64,000 bases of DNA from Flavobacterium gilvum (GTDB lineage: Bacteria; Bacteroidota; Bacteroidia; Flavobacteriales; Flavobacteriaceae), in the NCBI RefSeq assembly GCF_001761465.1, contig NZ_CP017479.1:3596001-3660000 (forward strand). Direction: 5' to 3'. Under the pieces are notes generated by a model, which saw only the letters and a list, made by a program, of their open reading frames with translations, searched no databases and had not been told where the DNA came from. Below, piece by piece: positions 42,099-50,681 of the stretch (the stretch's first letter is position 1; every line of letters begins with the position of its first letter). Both the position numbers and the translations under genes were made by a program.

Positions 42099-43238
42099 AT
42101 GAACTTATTCGACGTTTACCCATTATATCCTATTACGCCTGTAAAAGCTGTAGATTGCACTATTTACGATGATAAAGGAACAGAATATTTAGATTTATAC
42201 TCTGGTCACGGAGTAATTTCAATCGGACACACACAGCCTGATTATGTGACGAAAGTAAAAGAGCAATTGGATAATTTGAGTTTTTATTCAAATGCTATTC
42301 AAAATCCATTGCAAGTGGAATTGGCTGAAAAACTAGGAAAAGCTTCCGGTTTGACTGATTTCAGTTTGTTCTTATGCAGTTCTGGTGCCGAAGCTAACGA
42401 AAATGCTTTGAAACTAGCTTCTTTCCACAACGGAAAATCAAGAGTGATTGCTTTTGACAACTCATTCCACGGAAGAACTTCGGCTGCTGTTGCGGTTACC
42501 GACAACAAAAAAATTGTTGCTCCGTTAAACGCGCAACAAGTCGTTACATTCCTGCCTTTGAACCAAATTGACTTGGTCATAGCCGAATTGCAAAAAGGCG
42601 ATGTTTGCGCCATAATCATCGAACCTATTCAAGGTGTCGGTGGTTTGGACCAAGGAACAACCGAATTCTTTCAGGCTTTAGAAAAAGCCTGTAAAGAGCA
42701 CGAGGTGGTTTTGATTTTAGACGAAGTACAATCAGGTTACGGAAGAAGCGGAAAATTTTTCGCTTTTCAACACCACGGAATCCATCCAGATATTGTAACT
42801 ACAGCCAAAGGAATGGGGAATGGTTTCCCGATTGGCGGTGTTTTAATTTCTCCTAAATTCCAAGCGAGTTACGGATTATTGGGAACTACTTTTGGCGGAA
42901 GCCATTTGGCTTGTGCTGCCGGAATTGCAGTTCTAGACGTTATGGAAAACCAAAATTTAATTGCAAACACCAATACGGTATCCGAATACTTTTTTGAAGC
43001 CATCAAAGCAATTCCTGAAATCAAACAGGTAAAAGGAAAAGGATTGATGCTGGGCGTTGAATTTGATTTTGACGTGAGCGCTTTGAGAAAGAAAATGATT
43101 ATTGAAAAACATATTTTCACCGGTGGAGCCAACAATAAAAACTTGTTGAGAATTCTTCCACCATTGACGATTACTACTGAGGCTATTGATGCTTTTATCA
43201 TTGCTTTACAGGAATCGTTAGCTGAGTTGAAGTCATAA
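42099..43238 (+). CDS. argD: N-acylornithine aminotransferase (class III, PLP)
   Basis: 379 residues. The PLP-binding Lys is K237 in TTAKGMGNGFPIGG. Other motifs are the SGAEANENALKLA cofactor-loop near 91-103 and the ILDEVQSGYGRSGKFF segment near 204-219. It transfers an amino group from glutamate to N-acyl-glutamate semialdehyde, giving N-acylornithine. The Fic gene follows after 20 bp, so cotranscription is very likely. Confidence 0.94.
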   Translation: MNLFDVYPLYPITPVKAVDCTIYDDKGTEYLDLYSGHGVISIGHTQPDYVTKVKEQLDNLSFYSNAIQNPLQVELAEKLGKASGLTDFSLFLCSSGAEANENALKLASFHNGKSRVIAFDNSFHGRTSAAVAVTDNKKIVAPLNAQQVVTFLPLNQIDLVIAELQKGDVCAIIIEPIQGVGGLDQGTTEFFQALEKACKEHEVVLILDEVQSGYGRSGKFFAFQHHGIHPDIVTTAKGMGNGFPIGGVLISPKFQASYGLLGTTFGGSHLACAAGIAVLDVMENQNLIANTNTVSEYFFEAIKAIPEIKQVKGKGLMLGVEFDFDVSALRKKMIIEKHIFTGGANNKNLLRILPPLTITTEAIDAFIIALQESLAELKS

Positions 43239-43258
43239 ACCTGCCAAAAAATTAAATA

Positions 43259-44050
43259 ATGAAAAACGATTATTTTATTTTATCAAATTCGGCTATTTTA
43301 CTGAAAGAATATAAAAATGCTACAACTGACATTGATTTTTTAGACGCTTTTAATCAGTTAAAAGAGTCTGAAATGACTACAGAAACATTTAATTTTTATA
43401 CTTCAGTAGCCTCTATTGCTTCGGCAAAAATTGAAGGCGAAATATTAGAAATAGACAGTTATTTGAAACATAAAATGCTCGCTATTGATTATAATAAAGA
43501 CTTGGTCGAAAAACCAAATGATTTATACCAAGCTTACCTTTTTGCGCAAGCTAATAGTTTAACAGCAACTAATTTTTGCAGAAGCCATTCCTTACTTTCA
43601 AAACATTTACTTGCCGAAAGCAAACAAGGAATTTGCAGAACTGCCAATATGGTTGTTATGGAACACAAAACATTTAGAATCCAATATGAAGCTGCACCAG
43701 GAAACCAAATAGCTGAACTATTCGATTTTTTTTGGATTGAAATTGAGGAATTAAAAAAAAGAGACCTAACTATTCAAGAGGTTTTTTTCTTTGCATCGAT
43801 GATTCATCTAGTTTTTGTAAATATTCATCCATTTGAAGACGGAAATGGTAGAGCTGCAAGATTATTGGAAAAATGGTTTATTTCCGAAAAATTAGGAAAC
43901 AAAGCTTGGTTTATACAAAGTGAATTAAATTATTACAATAGCGTGGATGCATACTATAAAAATTTAAACAAGCTGGGCATTTTTTACGAACAATTAGATT
44001 ATACCAAAGCATTACCATTTTTACTAATGTTGCCAAAATCAATCCAATAG
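43259..44050 (+). CDS. Fic-family protein (AMP-transferase) with inhibitory motif
   Basis: 263 residues. The full Fic motif H190-PFEDGNGR-AAR201 is intact, including the catalytic His and the nucleotide-binding Asn and Arg. The inhibitory motif S55-x3-E59-G60 lies N-terminal to it, the placement of class II Fic proteins that hold themselves inactive by the Glu. Such enzymes transfer AMP or related groups onto proteins. The target here is unknown. It lies between argD and proA with 20-bp and 19-bp spacers and no break in the cluster, so it is expressed with the amino-acid genes. There is no antitoxin partner gene beside it. Confidence 0.92.
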   Translation: MKNDYFILSNSAILLKEYKNATTDIDFLDAFNQLKESEMTTETFNFYTSVASIASAKIEGEILEIDSYLKHKMLAIDYNKDLVEKPNDLYQAYLFAQANSLTATNFCRSHSLLSKHLLAESKQGICRTANMVVMEHKTFRIQYEAAPGNQIAELFDFFWIEIEELKKRDLTIQEVFFFASMIHLVFVNIHPFEDGNGRAARLLEKWFISEKLGNKAWFIQSELNYYNSVDAYYKNLNKLGIFYEQLDYTKALPFLLMLPKSIQ

Positions 44051-44069
44051 ATTACTAAAAACAAAAAAA

Positions 44070-45266
44070 ATGAACACATTATTATCCATAGAAAAAAGAA
44101 ATGCTGTTTTAACCACAATGGTTACTCTTTTGGAACAAGAAAGAGAAGCTTTAAAAAGCATTAACCAACAGGATTTAGCCAATTATAATGGCGAAGATTT
44201 GGCTATGGAAAAGCGTTTGCTTGTGGATGATTCCAAAGTTGATGCAATGATTCTTTCGGTAAAGCAATTGGCTAGTCAGGAAGATCCCGTTGGACAGGTT
44301 CGTTATGAATTTACCCATGAAAACGGAATGAAAATCAGCAATAAAACAGCTGCTTTTGGAACTATTTTAATTATTTACGAATCCCGTCCGGACGTAACAG
44401 TCGAAGCGGGAGGAATTGCTTTTAAATCGGGAAATAAAATCCTTTTGAAAGGAGGAAAAGAATCTTTGCTTTCGAACCAAAAAATCGTAAGCCTTTGGCA
44501 TCAAGCCCTTGAAAGCAATGGTGTTTCTACGGATTGGGTGGAATATCTAAATTATGACCGCGTTCAAACTCAAGCTTTCTTAGAAAAACCAACACAAAGA
44601 GTTGATTTAATCGTACCTCGTGGCGGTGAAAAATTAATTGAATTTACCAAAAAACACGCTACTTGTCCGGTTATTGTAAGCGGTCGTGGAAATAATTTTG
44701 TGTTCGTAAATGCCGATGCCGATTTGGAAAAAGCAACAGCTATTATCATCAACGGAAAAACATCGAACATATCAGTTTGCAATGCTTTAGATAAAGTTTT
44801 AATTGATGTGAATTTACCAAATTGGGAAGTATTTGCCAACGAATTGGTAACAAAATTAAAATCATACAACGTAACGGTTTTGGGAGATGACGCTGTCGCA
44901 AAAGCAACTGGCGTAAATAAAATTGAAAACGATGCTATTTGGTACGAAGAATTTTTGGACTATAAAATCGTTATTGGAGCAATAGATTCCAATCAGGAAG
45001 CGATTGCCAAAATCAATAAATATTGCGGAGGGCACTCGGCTTCTATTATTACCGAAGACAAAACGATTGCACAAGAATTCATGGAAAACATTGATGCTTC
45101 GTCGGTTTATCATAATGCTTCAACCCGATTCACCGATGGCGGTCAATTTGGCTTAGGCGGAGAATTGGCAATCAGTACTGACAAACTGCACCAACGCGGC
45201 CCAATTGGTTTACAACATTTGGTAACCAATAAATGGTACGTGTACGGTGAAGGGCAAATCAGATAG
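44070..45266 (+). CDS. proA: Gamma-glutamyl phosphate reductase
   Basis: 398 residues of the aldehyde dehydrogenase superfamily. The catalytic Cys is C237 in SNISVCNALDKVLID, and the NAD(P)-binding region is at FGTILIIYESRPDVT. It reduces glutamyl-5-phosphate to the semialdehyde that cyclises to pyrroline-5-carboxylate, the second step of proline synthesis. In this cluster proA precedes proB, the reverse of the usual order, and no proC (the last step) is present in the window. Confidence 0.93.
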   Translation: MNTLLSIEKRNAVLTTMVTLLEQEREALKSINQQDLANYNGEDLAMEKRLLVDDSKVDAMILSVKQLASQEDPVGQVRYEFTHENGMKISNKTAAFGTILIIYESRPDVTVEAGGIAFKSGNKILLKGGKESLLSNQKIVSLWHQALESNGVSTDWVEYLNYDRVQTQAFLEKPTQRVDLIVPRGGEKLIEFTKKHATCPVIVSGRGNNFVFVNADADLEKATAIIINGKTSNISVCNALDKVLIDVNLPNWEVFANELVTKLKSYNVTVLGDDAVAKATGVNKIENDAIWYEEFLDYKIVIGAIDSNQEAIAKINKYCGGHSASIITEDKTIAQEFMENIDASSVYHNASTRFTDGGQFGLGGELAISTDKLHQRGPIGLQHLVTNKWYVYGEGQIR

Positions 45267-45348
45267 CAGATTTTAGATTGCAGATTTTAGATTTTAGAGA
45301 AAAACTCTTAGAATCTTAGCAACTCGGAAACTTAGAGACTTTAAAAAA

Positions 45349-46110
45349 ATGGCTAAAAAAAGAATACTATTAAAGTTAGGCAGCAACACCTTGACCAAGG
45401 AAACCAATCATATTTCGAGAGGAAAGATTGAGGATATTGGGATGCAAATAGCTGCTTTGCAGGATGAATACGAATTTATCATTGTTAGCTCTGGAGCAAT
45501 TGCAGCTGCCAAACAATTTGTAAAATTGGACAATCATGATAAAGACGTTTTCGTAAAGCAAGCGTTGGCATCAATTGGACAGCCTCATTTAATGCGGATT
45601 TACAACGAAAATTTTAAAGATTTAGGTTTAAATATTTCACAATGCTTGCTTTCTTATTCGGATTTTGAAAAGGAACAAACCAAAATAAATATTGTAAATA
45701 CCATCAACGTTTTAGTCAAAAACAATTACATCCCGATTATCAACGAAAATGATACCGTCGCAACGGATGAAATTAAATTTGGAGACAACGATAAATTGGC
45801 AGCATTGACCGCTGTTTTATTAAATGTTGACATTCTGATTATTGCTACTAATACTAACGGTATTTACACAAAAGCAAGTATTCACGATGAATCACCCAAA
45901 ACCATAAAACAGGTAACCGATTTATCGCTGTTGCAAAAGGAAATTGGTGATTCAAAATCATCTCACGGTACGGGTGGAATGCAATCTAAAATCGATTCGG
46001 CTGCCATTGCCAAAGCCGGAAACATCGAAACTTGGATTGTAAACGGACTTGAAGATAATTTTATGTTGAAAGCCCTAAATTCAGAGATTGAATTTACTAA
46101 GATTATGTAA
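45349..46110 (+). CDS. proB: Glutamate 5-kinase lacking the PUA domain
   Basis: 253 residues of the amino-acid kinase fold. It has KLGSNTLT near the N-terminus, VSSGAIAAA (near 46-54), and the NENDTVATDEIKFGDND segment (near 136-152). It phosphorylates glutamate at the 5-carboxyl for proline synthesis. E. coli ProB is about 367 residues because of an added C-terminal PUA domain, which is absent here; PUA-less forms are common outside proteobacteria. The proline feedback site lies in the kinase domain, so regulation by proline can still occur. Confidence 0.93.
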   Translation: MAKKRILLKLGSNTLTKETNHISRGKIEDIGMQIAALQDEYEFIIVSSGAIAAAKQFVKLDNHDKDVFVKQALASIGQPHLMRIYNENFKDLGLNISQCLLSYSDFEKEQTKINIVNTINVLVKNNYIPIINENDTVATDEIKFGDNDKLAALTAVLLNVDILIIATNTNGIYTKASIHDESPKTIKQVTDLSLLQKEIGDSKSSHGTGGMQSKIDSAAIAKAGNIETWIVNGLEDNFMLKALNSEIEFTKIM

Positions 46111-46114
46111 AAAT

Positions 46115-46170
46115 GTTTATTTGGTTAATCGTTAATTCGGTTAATCGATTAAACAAATTAACGAATAAAC
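46115..46170. repeat. Imperfect inverted repeat in the proB-argF' spacer
   Basis: GTTTATTTGGTTAAT (46115-46129) and ATTAACGAATAAAC (46157-46170) can pair, with extra TTAATCG units inside. The 56-bp block almost fills the spacer. Its sequence is unlike the hairpins in the other spacers of the cluster. Confidence 0.6.
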
Positions 46171-46185
46171 TAAAGAAAAAAAATC

Positions 46186-47136
46186 ATGAACTATACTTCG
46201 ATAAAAGAAATAGATTCGCTCCAAAAATGGGTGAAACAAGCCCTGAAAATCAAAAAAAATCCCCTTAAAAATAAAAAACTGGGAAAAAATAAAACCCTGG
46301 GAATGTTGTTTTTCAATTCGAGTTTGAGAACCCGTTTGAGTACACAAAAAGCGGCAATAAACTTAGGGATGAACGTAATGGTCATGAATTTTAATAGTGA
46401 AGGCTGGACGCTTGAATTCGAGGACGGAGCGATCATGAACCAAGGGGCTTCGGAACACATTAAAGAAGCCGCGGAAGTTGTTTCGCAATACTGTGATATT
46501 ATCGCCATCAGAGCTTTTCCTGGATTGGTAGACAAAGAGAAAGACAATGCCGAAACGGTAATCAATGGCTTCTTGAAATACGCCACTGTGCCAATTCTAA
46601 ACATGGAAAGCGCCACAGGACATCCATTGCAATCCCTTGCCGATGCTATCACCATGGAAGAATACAGACCAAAACACCGCCCAAAAGTGGTTTTGACATG
46701 GGCACCGCACCCGAGAGCATTGCCTCAGGCTGTTCCTAATTCTTTTGTCGAAATGATGCAAAAACAAGAAGATATGGATTTTGTAATTACACATCCAGAA
46801 GGCTACGAGTTGAACCCCGAAATTACAAAAGATTCAAAAATCGAATACGATCAAGACAAAGCTTTTGAAAACGCCGATTTTATTTATGCAAAAAACTGGA
46901 GTAACTATAAAGAATACGGAAAAATTACAAATTCCGACCCAAACTGGACTGTAACTGCCGATAAAATGAAACTGACAAACAATGCCAAATTCATGCACTG
47001 TTTACCGGTAAGACGTAACGTAATTGTAACTGACGAAGTTATCGACAGTGAAAATTCAATAGTAATTCAGCAAGCAAACAACAGAACATATTCTGCACAA
47101 TTAGTATTGCAGAAAATATTAAAAAGTTTAGAGTAA
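46186..47136 (+). CDS. argF': N-succinylornithine/N-acetylornithine carbamoyltransferase (ArgF')
   Basis: 316 residues of the acylornithine carbamoyltransferase subgroup. It carries the carbamoyl-phosphate loop SSLRTRLSTQKAA (45-57), HPLQSLADAITMEEY, the THPEGYELNPE segment, and the FMHCLPVRRNVIVTDEVID motif that is characteristic of this subgroup and not of classical ArgF. It makes N-acylcitrulline. Residue S89 in MNQGASEHIKE aligns with Glu92 of Xanthomonas acetylornithine transcarbamylase and Pro90 of the Bacteroides fragilis enzyme, the position that decides acetyl versus succinyl. Ser at that site, when put into the Xanthomonas enzyme, gave succinylornithine activity (established work), so succinylornithine is the likelier substrate. 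Confidence 0.94.
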   Translation: MNYTSIKEIDSLQKWVKQALKIKKNPLKNKKLGKNKTLGMLFFNSSLRTRLSTQKAAINLGMNVMVMNFNSEGWTLEFEDGAIMNQGASEHIKEAAEVVSQYCDIIAIRAFPGLVDKEKDNAETVINGFLKYATVPILNMESATGHPLQSLADAITMEEYRPKHRPKVVLTWAPHPRALPQAVPNSFVEMMQKQEDMDFVITHPEGYELNPEITKDSKIEYDQDKAFENADFIYAKNWSNYKEYGKITNSDPNWTVTADKMKLTNNAKFMHCLPVRRNVIVTDEVIDSENSIVIQQANNRTYSAQLVLQKILKSLE

Positions 47137-47187
47137 AGAACATAGAAAATAGATTATTGATCAATAGATATTTGTGCAAACCAAAAT

Positions 47188-47223
47188 CTAAAATCAGAAA
47201 TCTAAAATCAGAAATCTAAAATC
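47188..47223. repeat. Short tandem repeats upstream of argB
   Basis: The unit AAATCTAAAATCAG (14 bp) is repeated about two and a half times just before the argB ATG. Similar AATCTAAAA-type repeats occur before argH (49296-49325), and in inverse form before proB (45270-45298). Confidence 0.7.
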
Positions 47224-47226
47224 ACA

Positions 47227-48003
47227 ATGGCTCCATTATCTATCATAAAAATTGGCGGTAACATTATCGACAATCCAACAGAATTAAAACAGTTTCTTAT
47301 TGATTTTTCAAAAATTGAAGGACACAAAGTTCTCGTTCACGGAGGCGGAAAATCGGCTACAAAAATGGCCCAAAGCATTGGATTAGTTCCTCAAATGATT
47401 GACGGACGTCGCATTACTGATGCCCCAATGCTTGATGTGGTAGTTATGATTTACGCAGGTGAAATTAACAAAAATGTAGTTGCTCAATTGCAAGCCAATG
47501 GAACTAATGCTGTTGGTTTTTCGGGTGCAGACGGTAATTTGATTTTGTCCACAAAAAGAAATCACCCTACAATAGATTACGGTTTTGTAGGCGATGTTCA
47601 AAAGGTAAATACTCCTTTGTTAGATACATTACTAAAAAGCGATATAACACCTGTTTTTTGTGCTATCACACATGATGGACAAGGACAATTGCTTAATACC
47701 AACGCCGATACAATTGCCAGCGAACTAGCCATCGCATTATCACAGATATTTGAAGTTACCTTAACCTATTGCTTCGAAAAACCTGGGGTTTTGTATGATG
47801 CGGACGACGACAGTTCGGTAATCGAACAAATAAATCATGAATTATACACCAAATTAAAAGCTGAAAAAGCTATACATTCGGGAATGATTCCTAAATTGGA
47901 CAACTGTTTCAACAGTCTGTCCAAAGGTGTTCAGAAAATAAAAATCGGACACCACAGAATGTTGCAAAATCATGGAGTTATTCATACCAGCATTCAATTA
48001 TAA
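47227..48003 (+). CDS. argB: N-acylglutamate kinase
   Basis: 258 residues of the amino-acid kinase fold. The phosphate-binding start IIKIGGNIIDNP (6-17), HGGGKSATKMA (38-48) and the NTNADTIASELAI segment (near 158-170) fit ArgB. It phosphorylates N-acylglutamate, the second step of the pathway. There is no N-terminal extension of the kind linked to arginine feedback in some ArgB proteins, so control by arginine at this enzyme is uncertain. Confidence 0.94.
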   Translation: MAPLSIIKIGGNIIDNPTELKQFLIDFSKIEGHKVLVHGGGKSATKMAQSIGLVPQMIDGRRITDAPMLDVVVMIYAGEINKNVVAQLQANGTNAVGFSGADGNLILSTKRNHPTIDYGFVGDVQKVNTPLLDTLLKSDITPVFCAITHDGQGQLLNTNADTIASELAIALSQIFEVTLTYCFEKPGVLYDADDDSSVIEQINHELYTKLKAEKAIHSGMIPKLDNCFNSLSKGVQKIKIGHHRMLQNHGVIHTSIQL

Positions 48004-48055
48004 AAATAAAAAAACTAACCAGTTTTAAAAGCCTGTCAAACCTCAGGAGAAAAAC

Positions 48056-49126
48056 ATGAAAAACATAGAAACCCTAACCCAAGAAGCTATATCGTTATTG
48101 AAATCGCTGATTAAAACTCCTTCCTATTCAAGTGAAGAAGAACTAACAGCTCTTTTAATCGAAAATTGGTTCCGACAAAATAACATCCCTTTTCAAAGAG
48201 AAAATAATAATATTTGGGCTTTCAATCAACATTTCGACAAAACCAAACCTACACTTTTACTCAATTCACACCATGATACCGTAAAGCCGAATCAAGGTTA
48301 CACTAACAATCCATTTGAACCCAAAGTAGAAGACGGAAAATTATATGGTCTAGGAAGCAATGATGCCGGCGGGTGTTTGGTTTCGTTAATTGCCACATTT
48401 ACTCATTTTTACACTGCAGAAAATCTATCTCACAACATTGTAGTTGTAGCTTCTGCCGAAGAAGAAAGCAGCGGTAAAAAAGGTCTTAACAGTGTTTTAA
48501 AACACTTACCAGAACTCGATTGTGCCATTGTGGGAGAACCAACATTAATGCAATTAGCCATTGCTGAAAAAGGACTTTTAGTTCTCGATGTGGTTGTAAA
48601 AGGAACCGCGAGCCATGCGGCGCATCAAAACCCCGATAATCCAATTTATAACGCAATGTCTGTAATTGATTGGTTCAAAACCTATCAATTCGAAAAAATA
48701 TCAGAAGTTTTAGGTCCTGTAAAAATGACCGTAACCCAAGTTAATGCAGGAAAACAACACAATGTGGTTCCTGCCGAATGTCATTTAGTGGTCGATATCC
48801 GCGTGAATGATTGCTACAACAATACCGAAATTCTGGAAACAGTAAGAACAAATGTAAACGCCGAAGTTACCCCTCGTTCTATGCACTTAAACGCCTCCTC
48901 CATTCCCGTTTCACACGGTTTGGTGCAGGCCGGAATCGCCTTGGGAAGAACAACTTACGGTTCTCCCACTCTTTCCGATCAATCGGTTTTAAGTTGTCAA
49001 TCATTAAAACTTGGGCCTGGAGAATCACTCCGGTCCCACTCGGCAGACGAATTTATTTATATCAACGAAATCGAAGAAGGAATCCAATTGTACATCAAAA
49101 TACTGGATGATTTCTTAAGGAATTAA
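48056..49126 (+). CDS. argE: N-acylornithine/N-acylcitrulline deacylase (M20 peptidase family)
   Basis: 356 residues of the M20 zinc family. Metal ligands are in LLNSHHDTVKP (near 71-81), GLGSNDAGG (near 98-106) and ASAEEESSGKKG (near 132-143), and the second lobe is a dimerisation domain with ASHAAHQNPDNP. It removes the acyl group, in the ArgF' route from N-acylcitrulline to give citrulline for argG (known of that route). The acyl group could be succinyl here, as with DapE-type members of the same family (inference). Confidence 0.93.
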   Translation: MKNIETLTQEAISLLKSLIKTPSYSSEEELTALLIENWFRQNNIPFQRENNNIWAFNQHFDKTKPTLLLNSHHDTVKPNQGYTNNPFEPKVEDGKLYGLGSNDAGGCLVSLIATFTHFYTAENLSHNIVVVASAEEESSGKKGLNSVLKHLPELDCAIVGEPTLMQLAIAEKGLLVLDVVVKGTASHAAHQNPDNPIYNAMSVIDWFKTYQFEKISEVLGPVKMTVTQVNAGKQHNVVPAECHLVVDIRVNDCYNNTEILETVRTNVNAEVTPRSMHLNASSIPVSHGLVQAGIALGRTTYGSPTLSDQSVLSCQSLKLGPGESLRSHSADEFIYINEIEEGIQLYIKILDDFLRN

Positions 49127-49144
49127 AATATTTTTTTGGAGCTA

Positions 49145-49216
49145 ATCCCGCTATCCGCTACAATCTTTTTATTTTTAAAGAAAAAATAAAAAGGATTTCC
49201 GCTGCTATCGGGGCTA
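49145..49216. repeat. Variable-hairpin repeat element, copy in the argE-argH spacer
   Basis: On the minus strand it reads TAGCCCCGATAGCAGCGGAA, then ATCC, an AT-rich hairpin (TTTTTATTTTTTC / AAAAATAAAAA), AGATTGTAGCGGATAGCGGG. Its outer parts match the element at 61332-61419, while the hairpin inside is a different sequence. It lies between two genes of one cluster. Confidence 0.7.
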
Positions 49217-49295
49217 GGGCTTTCCAGAAACAAGAACATTTTAAAATAATAAGTTATTTATTTTAGCATTTTCAGACTTGAAATCAGTTATTTTC

Positions 49296-49325
49296 AAATC
49301 TAAAATCTAAAATCTAAAATCTAAA
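49296..49325. repeat. 7-bp tandem repeat upstream of argH
   Basis: TCTAAAA is repeated three times and followed by TCTAAAT, ending just before the argH ATG at 49331. Variation in copy number would change the distance of the ribosome binding region from upstream signals. Confidence 0.75.
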
Positions 49326-49330
49326 TTAAT

Positions 49331-50611
49331 ATGAAACTTTGGGAAAAAGGAATACCAACCGACAAACAAATTGAACATTTTACGGTAGGAAATGACAGAG
49401 AACTTGATTTGGTTTTGGCCAAATACGATGCTTTAGGTTCAATTGCTCACGCAAAAATGTTGGGTCAAATTGGTCTTTTAACCAATTCTGAAACCGATTC
49501 TCTGGTTTTGGCACTGGAAGATATTATAACCGATATACAAAAAGGGAATTTCGAAATCGAAGACAGTTTTGAAGACGTTCACTCCAAAATCGAATATTTG
49601 CTAACGGTAAAACTTGGCGATGCCGGAAAAAAAATACACACCGCACGTTCTAGAAATGACCAAGTTTTAGTCGATGTGAATTTGTATTTAAAAGATGCTG
49701 TCAAAGAATTAAAAGAACAGGTAAAAACCCTTTTTGATTTAATGATGGAATCGGCAGAAAAACATCAAAACGTTTTATTGCCAGGTTATACACATTTGCA
49801 AATTGCCATGCCATCTTCTTTCGGAATGTGGTTTTCTGCTTATGCCGAAACCTTGATTGACGACATAACAATGTTGAATGCCGCATTGAAAATCGTAGAT
49901 CAAAATCCATTGGGTTCTGCTGCTGGCTACGGAAGTTCTTTCCCAATCAACAGAACTTTTACAACAAAAGAATTGGGATTTGAAACCTTAAAATACAATT
50001 CGGTTGCGGCACAAATGAGCCGTGGAAAATCAGAGAAAACCGTTGCCTTTGCCATGAGTAGTGTTGCAGCAACATTGGCAAAATTCTCCATGGATGTATG
50101 CTTGTATATGAGTCAAAATTTTGATTTCATCGGCTTGCCATCGCATCTTACAACTGGTTCAAGCATTATGCCTCACAAGAAAAACCCAGATGTTTTTGAG
50201 TTGATTCGCGGAAAATGCAATAAAATTCAAGCTTTGCCTTATGAAATTACATTGATAACAAACAATCTACCAAGTGGTTACCACAGAGATTTTCAATTAT
50301 TAAAAGAAGGCTTATTCCCTGCCATTCAAAACCTGAAGGCCTGTCTGGATATTGCCATTTTTTCTATTAAAGACATTACGGTGAAAGAAGGAATCCTAAA
50401 CGATAAAAAATACGATTACTTATTTACTGTAGATACGTTAAATGAAATGGTAGTGGCTGGAATGCCTTTCAGAGATGCTTATAAAGCTGTGGCCGAGCAA
50501 CTAGAATCGGGGAATTATCAATCTCCAAAAGAGACCAAACACACTCACGAGGGAAGTATCAACAATCTTTGTCTGGATGCAATAAAAGATAAAATGAAAA
50601 ACGCTTATTGA
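49331..50611 (+). CDS. argH: Argininosuccinate lyase
   Basis: 426 residues of the fumarase/aspartase superfamily. The signature GSSIMPHKKNPDVFELIRGK (near 277-296) is intact, and TARSRNDQVLVDVNLYLKD (near 104-122) and PGYTHLQIAMP (near 151-161) are also typical. It splits argininosuccinate into arginine and fumarate, the last step. It ends the cluster before a strong terminator. The long 204-bp spacer behind argE holds two repeats, so a separate start of transcription for argH is possible. Confidence 0.95.
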   Translation: MKLWEKGIPTDKQIEHFTVGNDRELDLVLAKYDALGSIAHAKMLGQIGLLTNSETDSLVLALEDIITDIQKGNFEIEDSFEDVHSKIEYLLTVKLGDAGKKIHTARSRNDQVLVDVNLYLKDAVKELKEQVKTLFDLMMESAEKHQNVLLPGYTHLQIAMPSSFGMWFSAYAETLIDDITMLNAALKIVDQNPLGSAAGYGSSFPINRTFTTKELGFETLKYNSVAAQMSRGKSEKTVAFAMSSVAATLAKFSMDVCLYMSQNFDFIGLPSHLTTGSSIMPHKKNPDVFELIRGKCNKIQALPYEITLITNNLPSGYHRDFQLLKEGLFPAIQNLKACLDIAIFSIKDITVKEGILNDKKYDYLFTVDTLNEMVVAGMPFRDAYKAVAEQLESGNYQSPKETKHTHEGSINNLCLDAIKDKMKNAY

Positions 50612-50628
50612 TATTCAAAGTCAGCTAT

Positions 50629-50668
50629 AAAAAATGCCTCGTTTAAAAAATTAAACGAGGCATTTTTT
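50629..50668. terminator. Bidirectional terminator of the arginine cluster
   Basis: AAAAAATGCCTCGTTTAA and TTAAACGAGGCATTTTTT form a perfect long hairpin with A and T runs on both sides. It lies between argH (stop 50611) and the convergent TPR gene (stop 50682). Confidence 0.92.
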
Positions 50669-50681
50669 CTTGAACTAAACA

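Noticed and set aside
45268..49325. A possible CRISPR array in the AATCTAAAATC-type repeats
   Set aside because: The units are 7-14 bp and run without unique spacers; no cas genes are near. They are simple tandem repeats.
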